From: Anaerolineae bacterium | Lineage (GTDB): Bacteria > Chloroflexota > Anaerolineae > Anaerolineales > Villigracilaceae | DNA length: 8,123 nucleotides | Direction: 5' to 3' | NCBI GenBank assembly: GCA_003524705.1 | Contig: DQGV01000364.1 | Span: 1 to 8,123, forward strand | Part shown: positions 1 to 6,766 of the stretch, piece by piece | Layout: every line of letters begins with the position of its first letter | Position numbering within the stretch: the first letter of the stretch is position 1 | The notes under the pieces: generated by a model | Database searches by the model: none | What the model saw: the letters and a program-made list of their open reading frames with translations, nothing else | What the model was told of the DNA's origin: nothing | Program-made: the position numbers and the translations under genes

Positions 1-1558
1 ATGGATAGTCAAATGTAAATAAAGATTGTTTGACTATCATATCTCCACTTTCGGATATAGATGTTTCTACCGCTTCTTGATTACTTTCGGAAAGAATCAG
101 CGTCGTAGGCAGTTTTTCACGCCGAAACAGATTTGTCCATGCGGGCGGTGCCAGTTTGGGATATTCTGTCCAATCATAATCTTGTGAACGCCATATACGA
201 ATAGATTGTTCATAAGACATGTTCATAGAAATATAAATGGCACTGGTGACGAGAATCGAAATAATGATGATGCCACTTATGGCTGATGGATACTTAATAA
301 GTTCGCGGAAAAAGTTTGATGTAGCTGACCAAATTCGCTGTAACGCAGTTTGCCAACTTTTACGAATATGTTGGGGATTAAATTTAATGTTGGGAAGAGC
401 ACCCAACTTGAAGCGAGGAAAGAGGCGCGGTTTTTTATCAGCAGATGTTTTTTGAACCGTAGCATTTTTAGATTGTGAGTCAATGTTTAATTTTACGCGT
501 GGGTCAACAAGTGAATAGACCACATCCAAAATAAAAACAGTTAACGCCAGCATGTAAGCATAGATAACTGTAAAACCAACAATGACGGGTGTATCAAATG
601 CTTGCACGGCAGTGAAAAACGCAAGCCCCATACCAGGCCAGCGAAATACCAACTCGAGCAACATGGAACCTGACCAACTGCTGATGAGCAATAATGAAAA
701 ACTAGTTAATAGATTTGGTAATGCTGGACGTAATAAATAATTTTGTTCTATTTTATTTTTCGGTAAACCACGCGCGCGCGCCATTTCAACATAATCATCT
801 TCGGCATAGATGAGGAAAAATGTGCGCCATGAATATACACTTTGAAAAAAACTGCTTAAGAAAATTGCACCGACAGGTAATATCATATGACGCAAAACGA
901 CCAATGCAGAACCATATTGTTGTGTAGCAGATGGGTCGGTACCGTACATACCACCCGATGGAAGAATTCTTAATTGAAAAGCAAAGAATACTATTAAGAA
1001 TATTCCATAAAACCACGGCGGTGCTGACGATAATGGCGAAAGCATTACGAAGAATTTATCTAACCAAGTGCCGTATTGACGTGGCAGCGTCAGTGCAATG
1101 CTGATACTAATTAAAAATAAAAATATATTTGACGTGGTGAATAATAATAAAGTGCGTGGTAGATTATCTAAGATAATGTCTTTGACGAGGCTACTATCTA
1201 AACCGTAGCGTGAGGTATTCATCAGGCGTGCTTCGCCAAAGTCTAGGGTAATTCCATTCTTTAGCCAAAGAAATGTTCGTAATAGAAAAGGCTGATTTAA
1301 CCCTTCGGCTTCATACATAGCCAGACGAGCTTCTTCAATCAGTTTTGCTCGTTCTTCTAATGGTTCATCTTTAAGCCAACCACTTCCGAGCATGATGCCA
1401 ATTCTTTCTTCAATTCCACCTTTTATCATCTCATCTACATAACCACCCATGTTTGCAATGACGATGGTTAGATATACCGCAATAACCGATGTGATAAAAA
1501 GTGAGAGAAACCGTGAACTAGCATACGCAATAATTCTTTTAATTTCATTTAGGCGCAT
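1..1558 (-). CDS. Oligopeptide/dipeptide-type ABC transporter permease, DppB-DppC-like fusion (3' end beyond window)
   Basis: The minus-strand frame starting at 1558 is open for 519 codons with no stop and leaves the window at base 1, so the C-terminus is missing. Residues 1-355 look like a whole DppB/OppB inner-membrane permease. There is an N-terminal membrane helix (about 17-36), a short periplasmic part with the family's 'LNQPFLLRTFLWLKNG...LDFGEA' pattern (87-110), helices near 135-157, 183-197, 222-240, 285-304 and 322-348, and an EAA loop (about 253-283, 'YVEMARARGLPKNKI') that contacts the ATPase. The ending 'YSLVDPRVKL' (348-357) is typical of where DppB proteins stop. Here a charged linker (about 360-410) continues into 'FFRELIKYPSAISG' plus a helix (about 424-444), which resembles the N-terminus of DppC/OppC. 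I infer a two-permease fusion importing peptides or similar solutes. The ATG at 1558 is preceded by AGGTG (minus strand, 1567-1571) eight bases upstream. No ATPase or binding-protein gene is inside the window. Confidence 0.85.
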   Translation of the reverse strand, partial: MRLNEIKRIIAYASSRFLSLFITSVIAVYLTIVIANMGGYVDEMIKGGIEERIGIMLGSGWLKDEPLEERAKLIEEARLAMYEAEGLNQPFLLRTFLWLKNGITLDFGEARLMNTSRYGLDSSLVKDIILDNLPRTLLLFTTSNIFLFLISISIALTLPRQYGTWLDKFFVMLSPLSSAPPWFYGIFLIVFFAFQLRILPSGGMYGTDPSATQQYGSALVVLRHMILPVGAIFLSSFFQSVYSWRTFFLIYAEDDYVEMARARGLPKNKIEQNYLLRPALPNLLTSFSLLLISSWSGSMLLELVFRWPGMGLAFFTAVQAFDTPVIVGFTVIYAYMLALTVFILDVVYSLVDPRVKLNIDSQSKNATVQKTSADKKPRLFPRFKLGALPNIKFNPQHIRKSWQTALQRIWSATSNFFRELIKYPSAISGIIIISILVTSAIYISMNMSYEQSIRIWRSQDYDWTEYPKLAPPAWTNLFRREKLPTTLILSESNQEAVETSISESGDMIVKQSLFTFDYP

Positions 1559-1586
1559 GAACAAAACACCTGAAGTTTTATGGTTT

Positions 1587-1635
1587 TTCGATGTGTCATG
1601 CGAAGTATTATATAATGAATTAAAAAACGACACAA
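1587..1635. promoter_or_regulatory. Putative bidirectional promoter with a shared palindromic -10 (ATTATATAAT, 1607-1616)
   Basis: The 83 bp between the two divergent starts (1558 on minus, 1642 on plus) contains the perfect 10-base palindrome ATTATATAAT. It presents a consensus TATAAT on each strand: plus 1611-1616, minus 1612-1607. On the minus strand TTGTGT (1635-1630) lies 17 bp upstream and is an acceptable -35. On the plus strand the -35 region (around 1587-1593) is poor. Predicted transcript starts give a leader of about 40 nt for the permease and about 20 nt for the lut gene. The plus-strand leader has no visible Shine-Dalgarno sequence before the ATG at 1642. No operator for a known regulator is recognised. 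Confidence 0.5.
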
Positions 1636-1641
1636 ATTGAT

Positions 1642-3654
1642 ATGACAAACTTCTTCCGCGAACGAATCAAAGAATCAATCAATAATTCAAATTTACAAAC
1701 GGCATTGGATAACAACACAGAGCGCCGTCTGAATGGACGCGCCGTCGCATTTGAATCCATTCCTGATTGGCGTGAGAGACGTCAACGCGCCCACAAAATC
1801 CGTGCGGATGTGATTGATAATCTTGATGAATATTTAAATCAATTTATCAAGCAGAATGAAGCGAATGATGTCATTATTCATCGCGCAAAAGATTCAAAAG
1901 AAGCGATTCAAATTGTATTAAACATCGTAGGGGGGAGTCATGACTCGCCCAGGTTAATTGCCAAATCAAAATCAATGGTGACAGAAGAAATTGAACTTAA
2001 TCACGCGCTTGAAAAAGAAAATATAAAAGTCGTTGAAACAGATTTAGGCGAATACATTGTACAACTTCGCAAAGAAAGACCGAGTCACATTATCACCCCT
2101 GCGGCACATCTCAAAAAAGAACAAGTGGCACAACTCTTTCACGAAAAATTAAATATCGAATACACAGAAGATATTCCGACATTAACTGCAACTGCCAGAA
2201 AAATTTTGCGTGAAGTGTTTCTGACTGCAGATGTTGGAATCAGCGGAGTTAATTTTGGTGTAGCAGAAACTGGAAATATTTGTGTCGTTTCTAACGAAGG
2301 CAATGCACGAATGGTCGCAACTATTCCGCCAATTCATATCGCACTCATGGGCATGGAAAGACTCGTCCCAACTCTTGATGACCTTTCACTTTTCATTTCT
2401 CTTTTAGCGCGTTCTGCAACTGGACAAAAAATTTCTGTTTACACACAACTGCTTCAAAAGCCGCTTCCAAATCAAACACGTCATATCATCATTCTTGATA
2501 ACGGACGTTCGCGTTTGCGAAATTCTCCGCTTAAAGAATCATTGTATTGCATTCGATGTGGCGCGTGCTTAAATGCGTGTCCCGTTTTTCGCGAACTTAG
2601 TGGTCATGCTTATATCGGAAAAGATAAAACCATTGCGCCATATCCCGGACCCATTGGTTCGGTCATTTCGCCGGGCTTGATGGGTGAAAATTTTGTTCAT
2701 CTCGCGCAAGCCTCGTCGCTGTGTGGTGCGTGTAAAGATGCTTGCCCTGTGGATATTGATTTACCCAAAATGTTGACACGTGTAAGAGCAGGTAAAGTGA
2801 ATAGTGAACAGTCAGCAGTTATCAGTGAAGGTGCTGGATTAAGTAAATTAACAAAATTATTTTTGCAGATATACACCCGCCTCTCGACTCGTCCAAAGTT
2901 GTTTGCATTCTCTCAAACATTTGCTTCGCTGATAACTTTTCTGCTCTCTCCTTTCTCGCAGTGGATTCATCTGCCCGCTTTAACAGGTTGGGGATATAGC
3001 AAAGATTTTCCGCGTTTTGCTTCTCAATCTTTTCGTTCGCAATGGAAACATGTCACCCTGAGTGCTGGTCGAGTAGGACGAAGTCCGTATCGAGACCAAA
3101 CGAAGGGTCTCATACAAAATCAAAAAGATTCTTCGGTCGAGACTGCGTCTCTCTCTCAGAATGACATAAACCTAGCAGAACAATTCACCAAAGAACTCAT
3201 CGCCGTAAGCGGAAATGTATATCCAACAAAAAATGTTCAACAAGAAATAATTGAATTTATAAAATCAAAAAATATAGACAAAGTTTTTCTTGAACGGAAT
3301 ACATTAGATGAATCTTTATTAAAAAAAGAAAACATTGACTTCACTTATGAGTCTGACCCACAAATCCGCTTGGGTGTGACAAATGCTTTAGTCGGGCTGG
3401 CAGATACAGGGTCAGTGCTTGAAGCGGATGAAGCACTACATCCATCTTTGTTACCAGAGATTCATATCGCCATTCTTAAATCAAAAGAGATTGTGCAATC
3501 ATTGCCAGATGCGATTCATTTAGTCAAAGATAAAAATGCGGCGGTGTTTATTACGGGACCGTCGCGCACGGCTGATATTGAAATGACGTTGACGATTGGT
3601 GTGCATGGACCGAAGGAATTGCATGTGTTCGTTGACGTATCAAATTCAGGGTGA
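1642..3654 (+). CDS. LutB-LutC fusion: L-lactate oxidation iron-sulfur / LUD-domain protein
   Basis: A 670-residue protein joining two subunits of the LutABC (LldEFG) lactate dehydrogenase complex, which oxidises L-lactate to pyruvate in the cytoplasm, often at the membrane. Residues about 1-285 are the LutB LUD domain, with family patterns 'KSKSMVTEEIELN', 'ETDLGEYIVQL', 'PSHIITPAAH', 'GVNFGVAETGN' and 'NEGNARM'. Fe-S motif 1 is C303-x2-C306-x2-C309-x3-C313-P. Motif 2 is C361-x2-C364-x3-C368-P, with three cysteines. Residues about 445-468 ('LPALTGWGYSKDFPRFASQS' then 'FRSQW') match the LutB C-terminal segment (DUF3390). Residues about 511-670 are LutC-like, with 'GLADTGSV', 'PSLLPEIHIAIL' and 'ITGPSRTADIEMTLTIGVHG'. 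The linker 470-509 is encoded by a repeat-like element. LutA, the CCG-domain subunit, is not in the window. No Shine-Dalgarno sequence is seen, but the N-terminus fits LutB proteins. Lactate as substrate is inferred from the family; another 2-hydroxyacid is possible. Confidence 0.92.
   Translation: MTNFFRERIKESINNSNLQTALDNNTERRLNGRAVAFESIPDWRERRQRAHKIRADVIDNLDEYLNQFIKQNEANDVIIHRAKDSKEAIQIVLNIVGGSHDSPRLIAKSKSMVTEEIELNHALEKENIKVVETDLGEYIVQLRKERPSHIITPAAHLKKEQVAQLFHEKLNIEYTEDIPTLTATARKILREVFLTADVGISGVNFGVAETGNICVVSNEGNARMVATIPPIHIALMGMERLVPTLDDLSLFISLLARSATGQKISVYTQLLQKPLPNQTRHIIILDNGRSRLRNSPLKESLYCIRCGACLNACPVFRELSGHAYIGKDKTIAPYPGPIGSVISPGLMGENFVHLAQASSLCGACKDACPVDIDLPKMLTRVRAGKVNSEQSAVISEGAGLSKLTKLFLQIYTRLSTRPKLFAFSQTFASLITFLLSPFSQWIHLPALTGWGYSKDFPRFASQSFRSQWKHVTLSAGRVGRSPYRDQTKGLIQNQKDSSVETASLSQNDINLAEQFTKELIAVSGNVYPTKNVQQEIIEFIKSKNIDKVFLERNTLDESLLKKENIDFTYESDPQIRLGVTNALVGLADTGSVLEADEALHPSLLPEIHIAILKSKEIVQSLPDAIHLVKDKNAAVFITGPSRTADIEMTLTIGVHGPKELHVFVDVSNSG
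3051..3166. repeat. Repeat-like element with imperfect terminal inverted repeats, read in frame inside the lutB-lutC gene
   Basis: The ends TGTCACCCTGAG (3051-3062) and CTCAGAATGACA (3155-3166) are inverted copies matching at 10 of 12 positions. Inside are a small hairpin GGAC-GAA-GTCC (3076-3086) flanked by GGTC (3067-3070) and GACC (3094-3097), and two copies of GGTCGAG (3067-3073 and 3135-3141). The overall form, TGTCA-y-y-CTGAG ... GATTCTTCG ... CTCAGAATGACA, resembles dispersed palindromic repeats that I know from intergenic regions of many bacterial genomes. It encodes roughly residues 470-509, exactly between the LutB-like and LutC-like parts, in low-complexity polar sequence not typical of either. 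No second copy exists in this window, so dispersal is inferred. No clear target duplication is seen. Confidence 0.6.
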
Positions 3655-3660
3655 TACAAT
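3632..3660 (+). promoter_or_regulatory. Sigma-70-type promoter for tRNA-Glu, overlapping the lut gene 3' end
   Basis: TTGACG (3632-3637) and TACAAT (3655-3660) are separated by exactly 17 bp, and each hexamer matches the consensus at 5 of 6 positions. The -35 and spacer lie in the last codons of the lutB-lutC gene, whose TGA ends at 3654, directly before the -10. A start near 3667 would place the mature tRNA 5' end (3683) about 16 nt downstream, a normal short tRNA leader. Confidence 0.65.
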
Positions 3661-3682
3661 CTCGCGCACTTAAATAATGTAC

Positions 3683-3755
3683 GCCCCTATCGTCTAGTGG
3701 CCTAGGACGAAGCCCTCTCAAGGCTTAAACCGGGATTCGAATTCCCGTAGGGGCA
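3683..3755 (+). tRNA. tRNA-Glu (anticodon CTC)
   Basis: A full 73-base cloverleaf. The acceptor stem is GCCCCTA/TAGGGGC with discriminator A. The D arm is GTCT/GGAC around AGTGGCCTA. The anticodon stem is AAGCC/GGCTT around the loop CTCTCAA. The T arm is CGGGA-TTCGAAT-TCCCG. The anticodon CTC (3717-3719) reads the GAG glutamate codon. The 3' CCA is not encoded, since CAG follows the discriminator, so it would be added by the CCA-adding enzyme. There is no intron and no mismatch in the acceptor, anticodon or T stems. Confidence 0.96.
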
Positions 3756-3770
3756 CAGGTTAATTAATAA

Positions 3771-3807
3771 AAAAATGACAGTCACTTTCAAAGTGACTGT
3801 CATTTTT
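3771..3807. terminator. Bidirectional intrinsic terminator between the convergent tRNA-Glu and YHYH genes
   Basis: An 18 bp perfect inverted repeat with a single unpaired centre base: AAAAATGACAGTCACTTT, then C, then its complement. The outer A/T pairs provide a T tract in both directions: TTTTT on plus and seven T on minus, because the A run extends left to 3769. It starts 15 nt after the tRNA and ends 3 nt before the YHYH stop codon (3811-3813), as expected for a shared terminator of two converging units. Confidence 0.88.
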
Positions 3808-3810
3808 AAT

Positions 3811-5019
3811 TTATGGTCCAGGCGGACCACCCGCAGGCACACATGCCAATTGACTTGTATTCGGCGGAGTCATACAAGTGCCGGTCATATTTCCAACTGA
3901 ACAACTTGCACCTTGTAATAATCCAACACAGGCATCAATCGCTTCTTGTGGAGGTTGCTGACCTTGACCAGTCTGCCCGCCTTGTTGATTCTGTCCACCT
4001 TGCTGTCCTTGTCCTTGACCACCACTTGTTCTCACTGATGCTGTACCTTTGAAACAACCAACTGTATATGGAAATTCATGAGTTGCATGATAATGATACA
4101 TCTCAACCAACTGACCATCCCATTCAACTACTTCAGTATGACCATGACATTCATCTAAATCTTCATTCGTTACTTCCTCACCATTTGAATCGTAATAACC
4201 ATAAATTCCAAAACCATCAAACGCGTAACCCATCAATGCTGAATGACCCGTTGTCGTATCTGTCGCACAATCACTCAACGAATGATAATGATACACACCT
4301 GATTGTTGTGGATGACCATCACAACTATCTTGCACTTCATGTGCGCCTGCATCTAAGCCTTGTGCGTCAAATGCATTGAACATCGGAACACCTGAAAGCA
4401 TAATTCCTATTTCACCGCCAACACAACTCGGCTGATTTGCAACCGTTGGGTTGTCAGGTAAAGAGACAGTAACATTTTGTTGGCTAATCGAATTTGGGTT
4501 TCTATCCACAGCATACGCATCATCATTTGGTGAAATGGGATACGTCCCCGTTGTATGATTTGGTAAACCATTTCCAGTAAACACACGTTGGTCACCTTGA
4601 ATCGAAATTGTAAATTCATGAGGCCACGAAACAGAACCATCCACAACCGCTTTCATCAACGCGTTCCAAGTGCCATCGCCATTCATCCAATTGCCTGTGC
4701 CTGTTGCACCTCCACCATTAAATGTTGTTTGACATGAAAATACATAACCAACTTGCGGGCTCGTGGAATATTTTCCATCACCCACTTCAAGACGAGTCAA
4801 ATCAACATCTGATGTATGTGGAGCATCCGAATGTGAATGTGATTCACTTTCCGCTTCTGACGTAGTGGATGCTTGATTCTGATTTTGGGAACTTTGGTCA
4901 TTCGCCTCAGGCTGAGACTCAGTTGTAGGTGCAGAACCAGTTTGCGGCGCGGGTGGAGGCGGGAACAAACAAGCCGTCAACAAAAAACTTATCACAAATA
5001 AAAACATAACTCTTTTCAT
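3811..5019 (-). CDS. YHYH-domain lipoprotein with Gly/Gln-rich linker and Cys-containing tail
   Basis: 402 residues. A lipoprotein signal (helix 4-16, lipobox L14-T15-A16-C17) predicts export and lipid anchoring. A Pro/Ser/Thr/Gln/Glu-rich spacer (about 19-60) and a His/Ser patch (61-69) follow. The folded part (about 85-325) carries the two diagnostic YHYH motifs (243-246 and 308-311), 'GIMLSGVPMFNAFDAQG' (205-221) and 'GYAFDGFGIYGY' (264-275), with cysteines at 96, 199, 233, 251, 291 and 322 that may form disulfides. A Gly/Gln repeat (333-357) leads to a small tail with cysteines at 364, 373, 382 and 393. The function of YHYH proteins is not established. The His clusters could bind metal, but that is inference. 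The start is well supported by AAGGAG (minus strand, 5026-5031) six bases before the ATG. It lies last in the leftward cluster, 93 nt after the deacetylase gene. Confidence 0.9.
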   Translation of the reverse strand: MKRVMFLFVISFLLTACLFPPPPAPQTGSAPTTESQPEANDQSSQNQNQASTTSEAESESHSHSDAPHTSDVDLTRLEVGDGKYSTSPQVGYVFSCQTTFNGGGATGTGNWMNGDGTWNALMKAVVDGSVSWPHEFTISIQGDQRVFTGNGLPNHTTGTYPISPNDDAYAVDRNPNSISQQNVTVSLPDNPTVANQPSCVGGEIGIMLSGVPMFNAFDAQGLDAGAHEVQDSCDGHPQQSGVYHYHSLSDCATDTTTGHSALMGYAFDGFGIYGYYDSNGEEVTNEDLDECHGHTEVVEWDGQLVEMYHYHATHEFPYTVGCFKGTASVRTSGGQGQGQQGGQNQQGGQTGQGQQPPQEAIDACVGLLQGASCSVGNMTGTCMTPPNTSQLACVPAGGPPGP

Positions 5020-5066
5020 ATCATTCTCCTTGCCCTTATTTTATTTTTATCTCAAAAATCTACAAG

Positions 5067-5094
5067 TGTATAAAATCATAAAGACGCATGACAA
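5067..5094 (-). promoter_or_regulatory. Possible promoter for the YHYH lipoprotein gene
   Basis: On the minus strand TTGTCA (5094-5089) is followed after 16 bp by TATACA (5072-5067), matching the -35 consensus at 5 of 6 and the -10 at 4 of 6. It would give a leader of about 40 nt, including the strong AAGGAG site. The 93 nt gap to the deacetylase gene is long for tight co-transcription, which makes an own promoter plausible, but AT-rich spacers often produce such matches. Confidence 0.35.
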
Positions 5095-5102
5095 TCGTCA
5101 TG
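5087..5102 (-). terminator. Small hairpin after the deacetylase gene, weak terminator candidate
   Basis: CATGAC-AATC-GTCATG forms a 6 bp perfect stem with a 4-base loop, beginning 10 nt downstream of the deacetylase stop on the minus strand. The downstream minus sequence is T-rich but has no immediate T run. The hairpin overlaps the proposed -35 of the YHYH promoter. It may be an attenuating structure or chance. Confidence 0.25.
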
Positions 5103-5112
5103 GATTTATTTA

Positions 5113-5985
5113 TTAAGGAGATTGCAATTCGCCCTGCCAGGGTAGAAAAAGTGAAAATGCTTCTAAATCATCTTCTAACTTTATTGCATGACGATGAAGA
5201 GCAAACAAGTCATAGGTACATTGGTCATTAGAATTTCCAAGCCCCATACCTGTTAGATACCCTGCGTTATATGTTGCATCCATAATGCCGCAGTCATAAA
5301 CCCCAAATGGATAAGCAAAAGTTAATACAGGTACACCTATTTCTTGTTCCAGAAATTCGCGCGAGCCATGAATTTCATACCATCTTTCATCTGAAGTTAT
5401 CGTAGATAAATCCACATGATTCATACTATGACTTCCAATTTCCCAACCTGCATTTGCCATTTCTTTGGCTTGTTGTGCATTGATAAAATTTTCTGCACCT
5501 AAATATCTACCAACCACATATAACACGCCTGTAAACCCATATTTTTGCATAATCGGAAATGCAATGTTGTAATTATCCAAATTACTATCATCAAACGTAA
5601 TAATGATAGGGCGTGGAGGAAGCGCTAACCCTTCGTGAATAGCTTCTGCCAACATAGTTGTTGTGATAGTTGTATAACCCCAACGATTTAACAATTGCAT
5701 TTGTTCTTCGAAATCTTTTGGCTCAATATAATATTGACTATGTGTTGAAGATTCTGCAATATGATGATACAGGAGTATCGGTACAACAACCTCATTTGGA
5801 CCTTGGGGAATCCATACAGGATTTGAAATTAATGTTTGAGTAGGTAATATCGGTGTTGATTCTTTTTGAGTTTCTACTGGAGTAAATGAAGTGCTTGGTG
5901 GTGTTGAGGTTATTACTTCTTTATTAGTAACCCCGCCATTACATGCAGAAATCAAAAAAAGAAAAGTTAGTAATATTTTTTTCAT
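5113..5985 (-). CDS. Polysaccharide deacetylase (CE4 family) lipoprotein
   Basis: 290 residues. The signal peptide ends in a lipobox (L11-I12-S13-A14-C15), so the enzyme should be a lipid-anchored extracytoplasmic protein. A Ser/Thr/Pro-rich spacer (about 25-55) precedes the NodB-homology domain. That domain begins with 'VPILLYHHIAES' (68-79) and has motif 1 T130-F-D132-D133-S134, motif 2 H186-S-M-N-H190 and motif 3 'FAYPFG' (223-228). D132, D133, H186 and H190 correspond to the catalytic base and metal ligands of CE4 enzymes, which remove N- or O-acetyl groups from glycans such as peptidoglycan or poly-N-acetylglucosamine. The usual Gly after the DD pair is Ser here. A late 'LHRHAIKL' (263-270) fits the family's C-terminal motif region. 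The substrate cannot be told. The ATG is one base after the coaX stop (TAG-C-ATG), and no clear Shine-Dalgarno sequence is present, which suggests translational coupling. Confidence 0.9.
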   Translation of the reverse strand: MKKILLTFLFLISACNGGVTNKEVITSTPPSTSFTPVETQKESTPILPTQTLISNPVWIPQGPNEVVVPILLYHHIAESSTHSQYYIEPKDFEEQMQLLNRWGYTTITTTMLAEAIHEGLALPPRPIIITFDDSNLDNYNIAFPIMQKYGFTGVLYVVGRYLGAENFINAQQAKEMANAGWEIGSHSMNHVDLSTITSDERWYEIHGSREFLEQEIGVPVLTFAYPFGVYDCGIMDATYNAGYLTGMGLGNSNDQCTYDLFALHRHAIKLEDDLEAFSLFLPWQGELQSP

Positions 5986-5986
5986 G

Positions 5987-6751
5987 CTATTGATTTAATT
6001 CCCATATCAAACGCAAACCTTCAAGCGTAAGCCATGGAGAAATAATATCAATCACTTTTGTTTCTTTAGCGACAACTTCTGCTAACCCGCCAGTGGCGAC
6101 AACTTTCATATCGCTTCCTAACTCTGACCTAAACCTGCCCACCATTCCCTCAACCATACTGACATACCCAAACAACAAACCCGATTGCATGGCATGGATT
6201 GTATTTCTTCCAATCACCGAAGGTGGCAATTGCAAATCAATGCGTGGGAGTTTTGCGGCACGCGTATAAAGTGCTTCTGCCGCGAGATTAATTCCAGCCG
6301 TAATTGCGCCACCAAGATATTCGCCATCTTTTGTGATGGCATTGAATGTTGTAGCTGTTCCAAAATCAACCACACAAGCAGGTCCGCCATATAGTTTCAT
6401 CACTGCCACAGCATCACACACTCTATCAGCACCAACTGCTCGCGGGTCTTCATAACGGATTTTGATTCCAGTTTTGATACCTGTATCAACCACCAAAGGT
6501 TTTTGTTTCAAATATTCTTCACAGGCTTGAATCACCCTGCCAGTCAATGGCGGCACAACAGATGCTAATGAAATTCCAGTTATATCTTTGACTGTTTTCC
6601 CTGCATTTTGTAACACACCTAAAAATTGCAAACCATATTCATCGGGCATACGGTTATGGTCTGTGGCTAAACGCCAATGCGCGCCAAGTTTATCGCCTTC
6701 ATAAAGTCCAAGTGTGAGGTTGGTATTGCCAATGTCAATGACGAGGAGCAT
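5987..6751 (-). CDS. coaX: Type III pantothenate kinase (CoaX)
   Basis: 254 residues, the usual length for CoaX. It phosphorylates pantothenate with ATP in the first step of coenzyme A synthesis, in the cytoplasm, as a dimer of the ASKHA fold. Visible motifs are the N-terminal phosphate-binding D6-I-G-N-T-N11, 'VGADR' (106-110), the second phosphate motif 'VVDFGTATTFNAI' (127-139), 'GGAITAGI' (147-154), 'VATGGLA' (218-224) and the terminal 'LTLEGL' (241-246). Type III enzymes need a monovalent cation and are not inhibited by CoA, as known for the family. All key residues are present and nothing suggests damage. The start ATG lies 15 nt after the upstream gene's stop with no good Shine-Dalgarno sequence. 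The next gene starts one base after its stop, so it is probably the middle gene of a transcript. Confidence 0.96.
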   Translation of the reverse strand: MLLVIDIGNTNLTLGLYEGDKLGAHWRLATDHNRMPDEYGLQFLGVLQNAGKTVKDITGISLASVVPPLTGRVIQACEEYLKQKPLVVDTGIKTGIKIRYEDPRAVGADRVCDAVAVMKLYGGPACVVDFGTATTFNAITKDGEYLGGAITAGINLAAEALYTRAAKLPRIDLQLPPSVIGRNTIHAMQSGLLFGYVSMVEGMVGRFRSELGSDMKVVATGGLAEVVAKETKVIDIISPWLTLEGLRLIWELNQ

Positions 6752-6766
6752 GAGGATATTTTACCG

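Noticed and set aside
795..1016. Minus-strand frame of 73 codons
   Set aside because: It is another frame inside the permease gene, whose own frame shows clear permease motifs such as the EAA loop.
1449..1640. Plus-strand frame of 63 codons before the lut gene
   Set aside because: It lies mostly opposite the 5' part of the permease gene, has no family features and no ribosome site; its end merely abuts the lut start.
1935..1946. Perfect 12 bp palindrome GAGTCATGACTC inside the lut gene
   Set aside because: One or two such palindromes are expected by chance in 8 kb; it lies inside conserved coding sequence and has no partner site near a promoter.
3949..4023. Gly/Gln-encoding tandem-like DNA in the YHYH gene as a possible CRISPR-like or satellite array
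   Set aside because: The units are irregular and explained by a low-complexity Gly/Gln linker in the protein; there are no spacers.
3813..4379. Two plus-strand frames opposite the YHYH gene, one His/Asn-rich
   Set aside because: Their composition is the mirror of YHYH codons (repeated catgat/atgataatg patterns and the Gly/Gln repeat). The minus-strand protein has a lipobox, a known domain and a strong Shine-Dalgarno sequence.
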